64,000 bases of DNA, taken from NCBI GenBank assembly GCA_903838705.1, contig CAILZL010000004.1, positions 124,001-188,000 of the forward strand, written 5' to 3'. The stretch is from an uncultured Pseudomonadota bacterium. GTDB taxonomy: Bacteria > Pseudomonadota > Gammaproteobacteria > Steroidobacterales > Steroidobacteraceae. The stretch's first letter is position 1. Every line of letters begins with the position of its first letter. This document shows, in pieces, positions 49,689-58,912 of the stretch. Under the pieces are notes generated by a model. The model was not told the DNA's origin. It saw nothing but the letters and a program-made list of their open reading frames with translations, and searched no databases. The position numbers were made by a program, and so were the translations under genes.

Positions 49689-50513
49689 TTACTCGCCAAG
49701 ATAGACTTCTTTGACCTTGGGGTTGCTCTGCACCTGATCCATGCTGCCTTCAGCCAGCACACTACCTTCATGCAGAACGGTTACAGTCCTTGCGATAGAA
49801 CGCACGAACACCATATCGTGCTCAACCACCACCACCGAGTGCTTGCCAGCCAGTGAAGTCAGCAACTCGGCTGTGCGTTCCGTTTCCTGTGGTGTCATGC
49901 CGGCCACCGGCTCATCGACAAGCAGCAGTTGTGGGTCCTGCATCAGCAACATGCCTATTTCCAGCCATTGCTTCTGTCCATGCGACAATGCCCCTGCGCG
50001 TCGATGTACCTGTTCCTGCAGACCAATGGTTTCAAGCACACTGTCGATGTTTTCCCGTTGCTGCTTGCTGAGTCTGGCATGCAGATTCGGCCATACCGTC
50101 TTGTGACCGGAAATGGACAACTCCAGATTCTCGTAAACGCTATGCTGTTCGAACACAGTAGGCTTCTGGAACTTCCGGCCGATTCCGGCCTGGGCAATTT
50201 CCGGTTCGGTGAGCTCCAGCAGATTCAGTGTCTGTCCGAACCACGCGGAGCCACTGTCGGGACGGGTTTTACCTGTAATCACATCCATCATTGTGGTCTT
50301 GCCGGCACCATTGGGACCGATGATGCAACGCAACTCCCCGACATTGATATAAAGCGTCAGGGCATTCAGAGCCTTGAAACCATCGAAGCTGACCGTAATG
50401 TCTTCCAGATACAGAATAGTCTGGTGTGAAATATCCGCACCCGGTGCACGGCTGCGTTTGTCAGGACCTATCCAGCGCTGATATTGCTGTTTGAAAAGCG
50501 CACTTGCATTCAT
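49689..50513 (-). CDS. urtD: Urea ABC transporter ATP-binding protein UrtD
   Basis: 274 residues; LivG-type ATPase with an N-terminal ~30-residue extension. Walker A GPNGAGKTTMMDVITG, signature LSHGQKQWLEIGMLL, Walker B LLLVDEPVAGMTP. ATG overlaps the urtC stop (ATGA). Confidence 0.93.
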   Translation of the reverse strand: MNASALFKQQYQRWIGPDKRSRAPGADISHQTILYLEDITVSFDGFKALNALTLYINVGELRCIIGPNGAGKTTMMDVITGKTRPDSGSAWFGQTLNLLELTEPEIAQAGIGRKFQKPTVFEQHSVYENLELSISGHKTVWPNLHARLSKQQRENIDSVLETIGLQEQVHRRAGALSHGQKQWLEIGMLLMQDPQLLLVDEPVAGMTPQETERTAELLTSLAGKHSVVVVEHDMVFVRSIARTVTVLHEGSVLAEGSMDQVQSNPKVKEVYLGE

Positions 50514-51658
50514 ACGGCATCCTTCACTTTGCTACGCAACCCCACCAGACCTTTCGGCAGAAAGAGTGTTGCCAGTACAAACAGAGCGCCGAGGGCATAC
50601 AACCAGAATTCAGGCAAGGCCGCCGTAAAATAAGTCTTGGCATAGTTGACCAGCACGGCACCAGCCACAGCGCCGTAGAGTGTGCCACGTCCACCTACGG
50701 CCACCCAGATCACCACTTCAATTGAATTGATCGGTGCGAATTCACTCGGGTTGATGATGCCAACCTGCGGGACATACAAGGCACCGGCAATACCGGCAAG
50801 CACTGCCGAGAAGGTGAAGATCCATACTTTGTAGGATTCAACGCGATAGCCTATGAAACGCGTGCGGCTTTCAGCATCGCGGATGGCCGCAACAACCCGG
50901 CCGGCACGCGAGGCGACAATGTAACGACATGCCATATAAGCCAGCGCCAGTACAATCACAGTACATATAAACAGTCCGATACGGGTACCGGGATTGTTCA
51001 GCGCAAAACCCAGCAGGTCTTTGAAATCAGTAAACCCGTTGTTACCGCCAAAGCCCATGTCATTACGGAAGAATGCCAGCATTAATGCATAGGTCAGCGC
51101 CTGAGTAATGATCGACAGGTACACGCCGGTCACCCGCGACCGGAAAGCCAGCCAGCCAAATGCATATGCCAACAGTCCGGGTGCCAGCAGCACCATGATC
51201 ATGGCAAACCAGAACATGTCGAAGCCATGCCAGAACCAGGGCAATTCCTTGTAGTTCAGGAACACCATGAAATCCGGCAACACCGGATCACCGTACACAC
51301 CACGCGTACCGATCTGCCGCATCAGATACATGCCCATGGCGTAGCCACCCAGCGAGAAGAAGGCAGCATGTCCCAGACTTAAAATGCCGCAGTAGCCCCA
51401 CACCAGATCGACTGCGATCGCCAGCAGCCCATAGCAGAGATATTTGCCGAGCAATGTCACGGTATAACCTGACAGGTGCATGGCCGAATTTTCCGGAACG
51501 AACAGATGCAGCACCGGTACGGCAACACCGAGTAACAGCAAGATACCCAGCAGAATCTGACCGCCGCGATCACCACGCATCGCCTGCCATAAACGGCCAG
51601 CGGTACTCTCTTCATTCAATACCATGCCAGCCGGAGGATTACCTGTGAGAGATGTCAT
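50510..51658 (-). CDS. urtC: Urea ABC transporter permease UrtC
   Basis: 382 residues. LivM-type permease with about ten hydrophobic helices; motif GYCGILSLGHAAFFSLGGYAMG is diagnostic, and GIINPSEFAPINSIEVVIWVAVGGRGTL is the UrtC form of the EAA-like loop (quoted in part: INSIEVVIWVAVGG). ATG 51658 is used: the in-frame codon at 51664 is TTG and would overlap the urtB stop. Confidence 0.93.
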   Translation of the reverse strand: MTSLTGNPPAGMVLNEESTAGRLWQAMRGDRGGQILLGILLLLGVAVPVLHLFVPENSAMHLSGYTVTLLGKYLCYGLLAIAVDLVWGYCGILSLGHAAFFSLGGYAMGMYLMRQIGTRGVYGDPVLPDFMVFLNYKELPWFWHGFDMFWFAMIMVLLAPGLLAYAFGWLAFRSRVTGVYLSIITQALTYALMLAFFRNDMGFGGNNGFTDFKDLLGFALNNPGTRIGLFICTVIVLALAYMACRYIVASRAGRVVAAIRDAESRTRFIGYRVESYKVWIFTFSAVLAGIAGALYVPQVGIINPSEFAPINSIEVVIWVAVGGRGTLYGAVAGAVLVNYAKTYFTAALPEFWLYALGALFVLATLFLPKGLVGLRSKVKDAV

Positions 51659-51660
51659 GT

Positions 51661-53358
51661 TCAACCCTCCGCTGCCCGGCCCTTCTGCGGGAACAATCCG
51701 CGCGGCCGACGCTGAATAAACAGAATGAGGAAGATGAGCACGAATATCTTTGCCAGCACTGCACCGGCATACGGTTCAAGCAACTTGTTCACCACACCGA
51801 GCGACATGCCGCTGATCAGCGTTCCCCACAAATTCCCGACACCGCCGAACACCACGACCATGAAGGAATCAACGATGTATTGCTGACCAAGATTAGGGCC
51901 TACATTGGTCAGCTGGCTAAGTGCCACACCTGCCACACCTGCAATACCTGAACCCAGACCAAAGGTCATCGCATCAACCCAGGCGGTACGAATACCCATC
52001 GCCCTGGCCATGGCCCGGTTCTGAGCCACCGCTCTGACATTCAAGCCCAGTGTGGTTCGCTTCAGCACCAGCAACAACGCCACAAACGCCAGCGCCGTAA
52101 ACAGCACCACATACAGCCTGTTATAAGTCAGCGCGAACGCTTCATTGAGCTGCAATGAACCGGACATCCAGTCAGGGGTCTGGACCGGTCGGTTGTTGGC
52201 GGTAAAAACATCTCTGACTATCTGCTGCAGGATAAGACTGACGCCAAATGTAGCCAGCAAGGTTTCCAGAGGCCGTCCGTATAAAAATCTTACAAGTCCA
52301 CGCTCAATCAGCACTCCGACCAGTCCCGACACCATGAAGGCAGCGGGAATCGCCACAAGCACTGATATACCGATATGATCCGGCATCAACAGCTGTATAA
52401 CGTAAGTGGTATAGGCACCGAGCATCATCAGCTCGCCATGCGCCATATTGATGACCCCCATCACCCCGAATGTAATTGCCAGCCCGATCGCGGAAAGCAC
52501 CAGCACCGAGCCCAGGCTGATACCAAAAAAGACCGTTTCACCTGCGCCATACAGGCTGCGCATACTCTCCATGTGTGTCACCAGCTTGAGAGCAGCAGCG
52601 CGCACCTCAACATCCAGTTCGCTATAGCCGCCACTCTCATCAGGTGTTACCAGCTGCTTCAGGCGGTTGTACACATCAGGATTCATGCTTCCCTGCAAGG
52701 TTTCAATCGCAGCCAGTCGTGTCTTTGCTTCACTGCTGTCCAGATCGACCAATGCGAGACCGATACTAATAGACTCTTTTATTTTCGGATCAGTTTCCCT
52801 GCCCAGCTGTGCACGCAGTGCCGCAGCTGAAGCCTCGTCAAGTGAACGCAGCATCTCGGTCACTGCTGCCGCACGCTTTTCAGCCAGTTCACTACTTAAA
52901 TCGAATTGAGCCACTGCAGCACGCAGCGCCTTGCGCAGTGAATTGTTCGTACCAATTTTTTCAAACCCTTCAACCGGCTCGCTACCCGCAGCCTGAAGAG
53001 TGATTGCATCAACAAGCTTAAGACCATCCTCAGCTTCTGTACCGATGAACACTTTGCCATCAGCTGTTCGTGAATACAGACTATCTTCAAGAAACGCTGT
53101 CAGCACCGAACGGGCAGCGGGTGTCTGCAACTTCAGAAGCTTCAGTACGATTTCGCTTTTATCGCTGTAGGTTGCAGCAGGTAACTGCATGACGAGCGCA
53201 TCATATCCCTCTGCCATTGCACTGCTGGCAGAACTGGCAGTTGCTTCACTGCTATCAGCAACTTCCTGAGCCTGAACAGAAACAGCAAGAAATGAAAAGC
53301 AGATACAGGCAATCAGGTTCAGCCAGCTTCGGATGTCGCGCCCCGTTGAAAGAAGCAT
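51661..53358 (-). CDS. urtB: Urea ABC transporter permease UrtB (with long N-terminal domain)
   Basis: 565 residues. Signal-like N-terminus (LIACICFSFLAVSVQA), then ~230 residues of repeated helices (KSEIVLKLLKLQTPAARSV ... AALRAQLGRETDPKIKESI), probably periplasmic, then LivH-type permease helices: FGVMGVINMAHGELMMLGAY, GVLIERGLVRFLYGRPLETLLATFG and MVVFGGVGNLWGTL. The N-terminal extension is known in many proteobacterial UrtB proteins and may help dock UrtA. Follows urtA across a 92-base spacer holding a hairpin. Confidence 0.92.
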   Translation of the reverse strand: MLLSTGRDIRSWLNLIACICFSFLAVSVQAQEVADSSEATASSASSAMAEGYDALVMQLPAATYSDKSEIVLKLLKLQTPAARSVLTAFLEDSLYSRTADGKVFIGTEAEDGLKLVDAITLQAAGSEPVEGFEKIGTNNSLRKALRAAVAQFDLSSELAEKRAAAVTEMLRSLDEASAAALRAQLGRETDPKIKESISIGLALVDLDSSEAKTRLAAIETLQGSMNPDVYNRLKQLVTPDESGGYSELDVEVRAAALKLVTHMESMRSLYGAGETVFFGISLGSVLVLSAIGLAITFGVMGVINMAHGELMMLGAYTTYVIQLLMPDHIGISVLVAIPAAFMVSGLVGVLIERGLVRFLYGRPLETLLATFGVSLILQQIVRDVFTANNRPVQTPDWMSGSLQLNEAFALTYNRLYVVLFTALAFVALLLVLKRTTLGLNVRAVAQNRAMARAMGIRTAWVDAMTFGLGSGIAGVAGVALSQLTNVGPNLGQQYIVDSFMVVVFGGVGNLWGTLISGMSLGVVNKLLEPYAGAVLAKIFVLIFLILFIQRRPRGLFPQKGRAAEG

Positions 53359-53396
53359 GTATGTCCTTTCGTATAGTTTAATCAGTTGGATTGGAC

Positions 53397-53414
53397 CGCC
53401 TCATCCATGAGGCG
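53397..53414. other. Hairpin between urtA and urtB
   Basis: CGCCTCAT-CC-ATGAGGCG, an 8-bp perfect inverted repeat in the 92-base urtA-urtB spacer. No U-tract follows on the minus strand, so an mRNA-stabilising or partial-attenuation role that raises UrtA over the permeases is more likely than full termination. Confidence 0.55.
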
Positions 53415-53450
53415 TTAATCTCGATTTACAAGTCAGATCATCAATATGAA

Positions 53451-54737
53451 TTACTTGTAGTTCTGGCCACTGCACACCTTGGTGACAGTGTTGTAGTTAC
53501 CACACTTCAGCTTCACCCAGTCCGCTTCGATGACCTTGCTTTCAGGCAGATAGTCAGTCCATGCATCACCCGCCACCAGACCCGGAGTTTTCCACACAAC
53601 ATTGAACTGACCATCGGCGCGAACTTCACCAATCAGAACCGGCTTGGTCAGATGGTGATTAGGCAACATCTTTGCCACGCCACCGGTCAGATTGGGGGCT
53701 TCAATGCCGGGCATGGCATCGATCACTTTAGTGGTATCAGTAGTCTTGGCCTTTTCAACTGCTTTAACCCACATCTGGAAACCGATTACTGTCGCCTCCA
53801 TCGGGTCATTGAAAGTACGCTTCGGATTCTTGGTGAATGCCTGCCACTTGGCGATCCACTCCTTGTTGATCGGTGCATTGACGCTCTGGAAATAATTCCA
53901 TGCTGCCAGGTGTCCAACCAGTGGCTTGGTGTCGATACCAGCCAACTCTTCTTCACCAACCGAGAACGCTACGACCGGAATGTCTTCAGCAGAAATCTTC
54001 TGATTACCCAGTTCCTTGTAGAAAGGTACATTGGCATCACCATTGATGGTGGAGACGACAGCGGTTTTCTTACCAGCCGAACCGAATTTCTTGATATCAG
54101 AAACAATACCCTGCCAGTCGGAATGACCGAATGGGGTGTAGTTGATCATGATATCGGCCTGAGCCACGCCCTTTGACTTCAAATAGGCTTCAAGGATCTT
54201 GTTGGTAGTACGCGGATACACATAGTCGGTACCAGCGAGCACCCAGCGCTTCACACCTACTTCTTTCATCAGATAATCCACAGCTGGAATAGCCTGCTGA
54301 TTAGGAGCAGCGCCGGTGTAAAACACGTTCTTGGAAGATTCTTCACCTTCGTACTGCACCGGATAGAACAGTATGCCGTTGTTCTTTTCGAACACAGGCA
54401 GGACTGACTTGCGCGATACCGAAGTCCAGCAACCGAAGGTCACAGCCACTTTGTCCTTCACCAGAAGTTGCTCAGCTTTTTCCGCAAACAGCGGCCAGTT
54501 TGATGCTGGATCGACCACCACCGCTTCGAGCTTCTTGCCCAGCACACCTCCTTTCTTGTTTTGCTCATCAATCATCATGAGCACGGTGTCTTTCAGGGTG
54601 GTTTCACTGATGGCCATGGTGCCGGACAGCGAGTGCAACACACCCACCTTGATTGTGTCGGCTGCCTGGGCCAGTGTGGCTGAAACCATACTGGCAACCA
54701 GCGTCAACACTGGTATCAATTTGCTATGTTTATTCAT
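53451..54737 (-). CDS. urtA: Urea ABC transporter substrate-binding protein UrtA
   Basis: 428 residues with signal peptide (VLTLVASMVSATLAQA). Amide/urea-binding features: GVLHSLSGTMAISETTLKD, VAVTFGCWTSVSRKSVLPVFE, LFYPVQYEGEESSKNVFYTG and YVYPRTTNKILEAYL, which separate UrtA from branched-chain amino-acid binding proteins. Periplasmic. GAGGTTAG precedes the ATG. 38-base gap after the porin gene upstream. Confidence 0.94.
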   Translation of the reverse strand: MNKHSKLIPVLTLVASMVSATLAQAADTIKVGVLHSLSGTMAISETTLKDTVLMMIDEQNKKGGVLGKKLEAVVVDPASNWPLFAEKAEQLLVKDKVAVTFGCWTSVSRKSVLPVFEKNNGILFYPVQYEGEESSKNVFYTGAAPNQQAIPAVDYLMKEVGVKRWVLAGTDYVYPRTTNKILEAYLKSKGVAQADIMINYTPFGHSDWQGIVSDIKKFGSAGKKTAVVSTINGDANVPFYKELGNQKISAEDIPVVAFSVGEEELAGIDTKPLVGHLAAWNYFQSVNAPINKEWIAKWQAFTKNPKRTFNDPMEATVIGFQMWVKAVEKAKTTDTTKVIDAMPGIEAPNLTGGVAKMLPNHHLTKPVLIGEVRADGQFNVVWKTPGLVAGDAWTDYLPESKVIEADWVKLKCGNYNTVTKVCSGQNYK

Positions 54738-54775
54738 TACACTAACCTCGTAAATAAAGTATATAAAGGTGTGAG

Positions 54776-55804
54776 TTACATCTGGATCTGCAGGCCGAGA
54801 CCATATTTAGTTGAATCTGCGCCCACGTCCTTATCCGACTTGATATAGAAGGCACTGACGCGAGCATTGAATTGCTTGAGGATGTAATTCAGATCAAACT
54901 CATTAGTGGTCCATTTGTCAGATGGCGTAAAGTCAGTTGCTGCATGCTTCGCCAGAACCTGGAACTTCCCAGCTCCAACCTTGACTGGGAACAAATAGGC
55001 TGCAAGTACGTAGTAGCCATCACTTTTCGTACCAGTGTAGCCACCTGAAAAACCTTCATACTTGGCGTACTCCCCTTCCAATGTCACCACACCTGCATTA
55101 GGGAGCTTTTTCTCCATCAAGGCATCAAACGAATAGGACGTATCACTACCAATTACATTGGTAGAAAGCCCAAATGCGAGCAAATCCTTATCACCGTAAT
55201 ACGTACCATTGAGGTAATAACCACCCTCTGGATCCCAGAGATCTATCTGAGCACGCGCCGCATACATTGCCTCTTTACCAGATGCAGGCGCAGGACCGGT
55301 TGTGGAAGGCACATCAAACACACCCGCTGACAGTTTCAGCTTATCGAACTGACCCCAGTAGGCCACACCATCACTGCGGCCCGTAGTCACAAAGGCATAA
55401 CCATCCTGTACACCGTCGTTGTAGACACCCCAATGACTTGCGTAATAGGGTCCGTACAAATTCGCACGATCTGTTGGTGCCAGGAAGCGACCCGCCCAGA
55501 TATTGAACTGATCGGAAAATGCAATCTGGGCAACTGCGTCGATTGGCTTGATCTGTTCGCCGTCGTACTCAGTATTGAACATGAATCCAATCTGGTCACT
55601 TGCCTTGCCACTGAGATAAATACGAGCACTGTTCAGGCTAAAGTCAGTACCTGCATCTTTGTCGCTGACAAGACTGGTTCGCACGCCAGCGCCAACAGAA
55701 ACATCAGCAGCTGAAGCTTGATAGAAAGGAGTGGCGACTGAAATAAGGCCCAGCATGGCAGCAATTTTGCTGATGCCAGATCGAATGTTGCGATGTTGCT
55801 GCAT
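54776..55804 (-). CDS. Outer-membrane porin associated with urea uptake
   Basis: 342 residues, signal peptide (AAMLGLISVATPFYQASA), then alternating beta-strand pattern to a C-terminal GLGLQIQM (terminal aromatic absent, Met last). SARIYLSGKASDQIGFMFNTEYDG and NIWAGRFLAPTDRANLYGP resemble OprP/Porin_O_P and short-chain-amide porins (FmdC-like). Position directly before urtA and behind a sigma-54-type promoter suggests that it lets urea through the outer membrane. ATG 55804 with AAGGG ahead; an earlier in-frame start lies inside the promoter region. Confidence 0.78.
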   Translation of the reverse strand: MQQHRNIRSGISKIAAMLGLISVATPFYQASAADVSVGAGVRTSLVSDKDAGTDFSLNSARIYLSGKASDQIGFMFNTEYDGEQIKPIDAVAQIAFSDQFNIWAGRFLAPTDRANLYGPYYASHWGVYNDGVQDGYAFVTTGRSDGVAYWGQFDKLKLSAGVFDVPSTTGPAPASGKEAMYAARAQIDLWDPEGGYYLNGTYYGDKDLLAFGLSTNVIGSDTSYSFDALMEKKLPNAGVVTLEGEYAKYEGFSGGYTGTKSDGYYVLAAYLFPVKVGAGKFQVLAKHAATDFTPSDKWTTNEFDLNYILKQFNARVSAFYIKSDKDVGADSTKYGLGLQIQM

Positions 55805-55876
55805 AGGATTACCCTTTATGAGGAGTGAGCGAGAATTGAGGGAAGCAATGCGAAAACTTCTCTTCACTACACACAA

Positions 55877-55892
55877 TGCAATCCATGTGCCA
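55877..55892 (-). promoter_or_regulatory. Sigma-54 promoter for the porin-urt operon
   Basis: Minus-strand TGGCAC-ATGGA-TTGCA matches TGGCAC-N5-TTGCW at every defined base. Expected start near 55866, giving a ~60-base leader before the porin ATG with AAGGG. Confidence 0.88.
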
Positions 55893-55992
55893 GCACAGCT
55901 AACACCAGTCAGAGCATAGATATGGCAAGGAATCTCAGAGTTTTATTTAGCAGCTCGCCGATCATCCATGCATCCATTGTCTCGATTTGAAG

Positions 55993-56008
55993 CATCCATT
56001 CTGGTGCA
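55993..56008 (-). promoter_or_regulatory. NtrC-like enhancer site
   Basis: Minus-strand TGCACCA-GAA-TGGATGC resembles TGCACCA-N3-TGGTGCA: the first half-site is perfect, the second keeps TGG and then has one extra base before TGC. About 105 bases upstream of the sigma-54 promoter, the usual enhancer distance. A second TGCAC-type sequence adjoins it (GTGCACTGCACC). Confidence 0.55.
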
Positions 56009-56107
56009 GTGCACAATTAACAGGCCATTCAACGCAGCAGCCACTCTGTAAATTCTGACTGATGCTGCAAGACATGCAGCCTGTGATTTTATATATCAGG
56101 CAGACGA

Positions 56108-58285
56108 CTACGCCTGCTTCAGATCATGATTTTTCACAGGCAGTGAGCGGATTCGCTTGCCTGTTGCCGCAAAGAGGGCATTGCACAGAGCGGGGGCGAG
56201 CGGTGACAGTGGCGGCTCACCGAAACCACCCCAGGCTGTGCCGCCGGTGGGTACCAGCACCGACTCGACCTTGGGTATCCTGTTGATACGCAGCATCTGA
56301 TAGTCATAGAAGTTGGATTGCTCAACCCGCCCGTTCTTTATTGTAATTTCACCCAGCAACGCTGCTGTCAGCCCGTAGACCACATTACTTTCTATCTGCG
56401 CCTTTGCCGAATCGGGATTGACCACATAACCGGAATCAACTGCAACCACAACGCGCTTAACGTCAATTTCACCAGCATCTGATACTGATAGCTCTATTAC
56501 CGCAGCCGCGTAGCTGCCATAGGAATCCTGTACAGCGATGCCGCGATGCACACCTGCCGGCAAGGGAGAATTCCACCCCGCCGCTCTGGCGGCAGCTTCC
56601 ATGACCAGCAGATTTCGATCACCGGCTTTCAGTATGACACGCCGAAATTCCACCGGGTCCTTGTTCGTTGCATGAGCCATTTCATCAATGAAACATTCAC
56701 GCGCAAAAGGGTTTTGTGAATGTGCCACTGCACGCCAGAAGGTCACCGGAACATGCGGCTGTTTCAGAGAGTAATCCACCTGCGTGTTCGGCACGGTATA
56801 AGGCATGTCGATGAATCCACCCAGCGCGTTGGTGTCAATGCCGTTACGTACACGGTCAGGCTGGAAGGAGAGCATGATGCTGGGCGCAGCAATCCGGCTA
56901 TGCCACGCGGTGATATTACCCGCTGCATCAAGTCCGGCCTTCATCCGGTACAACGATACAGGCCGGTAAGCCCCCTGCTTGATGTCTTCTTCACGAGACC
57001 AGGTGAGCTTTACCGGCACATCCAGTCTGGTATTCACCTGCCGGGCAACCAGCACCGCGAGCTTCACAAAGTCCTGCACCACACCGCGCCGGCCAAAGCC
57101 GCCACCCAGATGCATCTTGTGAAACTCCACATTGATCTCGGGAACACCTAAAGCCTTCGCTGCTTCAGTCACTGTGCCTTCAGCATTCTGAGTCGGCGCC
57201 CATACTTCGACCTTGTCGCCCTTCACCCATGCTGTGCAATTCTGCGGTTCCATGGTCGCGTGATTGAGATAGGGCGTGAAGTACTCAGCCTCCATCACTC
57301 TGGCAGCGCCACTCAGGGCAGTTGCTGCATCACCTGTTTTCTTAGCATTCGGGATCGCGGGATCATCCAGTCCGGCACTCAACAGCGCCATGATGGAATC
57401 TGAACTGACATTGCTGTTGCCCGCTTCGTCCCATTCCACTTTCACGGTCTTCAATGCCTGATTGGCGCGCCACCAGTTATCGGCAACCACCGCCACTGCA
57501 TTCTCAAGCCGGACGATCTGTTTCACACCGCGGATCTTCTCAGCGGCAGCTGAATCTACCGACCTGACCTTGCCGCCAAACACCGGACTCTGCATCACCG
57601 AAGCATGCAACATGCCGGGAAGCGTGACGTCAATGCCATAAACCTGCTTGCCCGTCACTTTGTCTGGAATGTCGAAACGCTTTCTGGCTGTTCCAAGCAG
57701 CTTCCAGTCTTTCGGATCTTTCAGCTTCACATCTTTAGGTGCATCCAGTCTGGCTGCCGCATCGGCCACCTTGCCGAACGTAGTACTGCGCCGGGATGCG
57801 GCATGTGTGATGACACCATTCTCGGCCACACACTCACTGGCAGCTACATTCCACTGCTGTGCTGCAGCATTGATTAACATCGTGCGCGCAGTGGCGCCGG
57901 CTCTGCGCAATATTTCGTGAGAGGTACGGATGGATGAACTGCCGCCGGTACTCATGCTGCCCCAGACACGATTACGCTTCATCTGCTCGGTGGTGCTGGC
58001 ATATTCGGCGCTGACATTTTTCCAGTCACATTGCAGCTCTTCAGCCACCAGCATAGGCAGTCCGGTAAAGCTGCCCTGCCCCATCTCGGAACGGGCTATA
58101 CGGACGACGACACGCTCATCTGGATATATCAATATCCAAGCCGTGACCTCCTGTCCGGCCGCCACGCCTCTGGACTGTGCCAGAGAATTCGCAGGCAAAG
58201 TGAACTCGATGGCAAGACCACCGCCGATGGCAGCAGAAGCCTTGAGAAAACTACGACGGGAAGCTGAAGTGACCACGGTATCCAT
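56108..58285 (-). CDS. Tat-exported molybdenum hydroxylase large subunit (isoquinoline 1-oxidoreductase beta-like)
   Basis: 725 residues. Twin-arginine signal SRRSFLKASAAIGGG. Xanthine-dehydrogenase/aldehyde-oxidase type domains: IARSEMGQGSFTGLPMLVAEELQ, RKRFDIPDKVTGKQVYGIDV, the molybdopterin loops LGGGFGRRGVVQDFVK and EPPLSPLAPALCNA. Family enzymes hydroxylate N-heterocycles or aldehydes in the periplasm, with the 2Fe-2S subunit from the adjacent gene as electron acceptor. No cytochrome or Moco-insertion (XdhC/CoxF) gene is in the window. Substrate cannot be told from sequence. Confidence 0.88.
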   Translation of the reverse strand: MDTVVTSASRRSFLKASAAIGGGLAIEFTLPANSLAQSRGVAAGQEVTAWILIYPDERVVVRIARSEMGQGSFTGLPMLVAEELQCDWKNVSAEYASTTEQMKRNRVWGSMSTGGSSSIRTSHEILRRAGATARTMLINAAAQQWNVAASECVAENGVITHAASRRSTTFGKVADAAARLDAPKDVKLKDPKDWKLLGTARKRFDIPDKVTGKQVYGIDVTLPGMLHASVMQSPVFGGKVRSVDSAAAEKIRGVKQIVRLENAVAVVADNWWRANQALKTVKVEWDEAGNSNVSSDSIMALLSAGLDDPAIPNAKKTGDAATALSGAARVMEAEYFTPYLNHATMEPQNCTAWVKGDKVEVWAPTQNAEGTVTEAAKALGVPEINVEFHKMHLGGGFGRRGVVQDFVKLAVLVARQVNTRLDVPVKLTWSREEDIKQGAYRPVSLYRMKAGLDAAGNITAWHSRIAAPSIMLSFQPDRVRNGIDTNALGGFIDMPYTVPNTQVDYSLKQPHVPVTFWRAVAHSQNPFARECFIDEMAHATNKDPVEFRRVILKAGDRNLLVMEAAARAAGWNSPLPAGVHRGIAVQDSYGSYAAAVIELSVSDAGEIDVKRVVVAVDSGYVVNPDSAKAQIESNVVYGLTAALLGEITIKNGRVEQSNFYDYQMLRINRIPKVESVLVPTGGTAWGGFGEPPLSPLAPALCNALFAATGKRIRSLPVKNHDLKQA

Positions 58286-58293
58286 AAGTCCTC

Positions 58294-58740
58294 CTATGCT
58301 TTAGCAGCTGCATGGATCGCAGCGCGAATACGTACATAGGTCCCACACCGGCAGATATTGGTCATGGCCAGATCAATATCCGCATCTGTCGGGTTCGGCT
58401 TTCTTTCCAGCAGATTAACCGCCGCCATGATCATGCCCGACTGACAATAGCCACATTGCGGTACTTCGTGCTCTATCCACGCCTTCTGTACCTTGTGCAA
58501 TCCATTTTGCGAGAGGCCTTCGATGGTGGTAATTTTTTTGCCCTCGATGGCCGCAACCGGCACAGAGCAGGAGCGCATCGCTTCACCATTCACATGCACG
58601 GTGCAGGCACCACACTGCGCAACACCACAGCCATATTTTGTACCCGTCATTCCCAGAACATCACGTAACACCCAGAGCAGGGGCATTTCCGGTTCGACAT
58701 CAACCTGATGGGTTTTGCCGTTGATATTCAGCTTGATCAT
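58294..58740 (-). CDS. 2Fe-2S subunit of molybdenum hydroxylase (IorA-like)
   Basis: 148 residues, no signal. Plant-type ferredoxin domain with Cys motif [21 protein letters not shown] and second [2Fe-2S] domain with CGYCQSGM and CRCGTYVR. Two clusters as in the IorA/CoxS family. It ends 8 bases before the large subunit and is probably carried through the Tat pore together with it. Confidence 0.93.
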   Translation of the reverse strand: MIKLNINGKTHQVDVEPEMPLLWVLRDVLGMTGTKYGCGVAQCGACTVHVNGEAMRSCSVPVAAIEGKKITTIEGLSQNGLHKVQKAWIEHEVPQCGYCQSGMIMAAVNLLERKPNPTDADIDLAMTNICRCGTYVRIRAAIHAAAKA

Positions 58741-58912
58741 GATGACTGCTCCAGTGATGAAGACAATTCTGGATTGTTATTGACCGGGAAACACAACCCG
58801 CAGAATGCACCAAATTTCTGACAGCGGCTATCACCCGATATGACAATAGAAACGGGAGAATGTGAAGATCCACTAACAGCATTATCCGCCCATACAGGTA
58901 GAATCAACCCCC

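Larger units (their letters stand above)
55805..56107. other. Porin-urt operon control region
   Basis: 303 bases without a gene. It contains the sigma-54 consensus match (55877-55892) and, ~105 bases upstream of it, an NtrC-like site (55993-56008). No sigma-70-type promoter and no terminator for the upstream gene block were recognised; the molybdenum hydroxylase gene ends at 56108. Confidence 0.6.

Noticed and set aside
53391-54176. Long open frame (261 codons) on the plus strand opposite urtA
   Set aside because: Fully antisense to a well-supported gene; composition follows the codon bias of urtA on the other strand and no family motif is visible.
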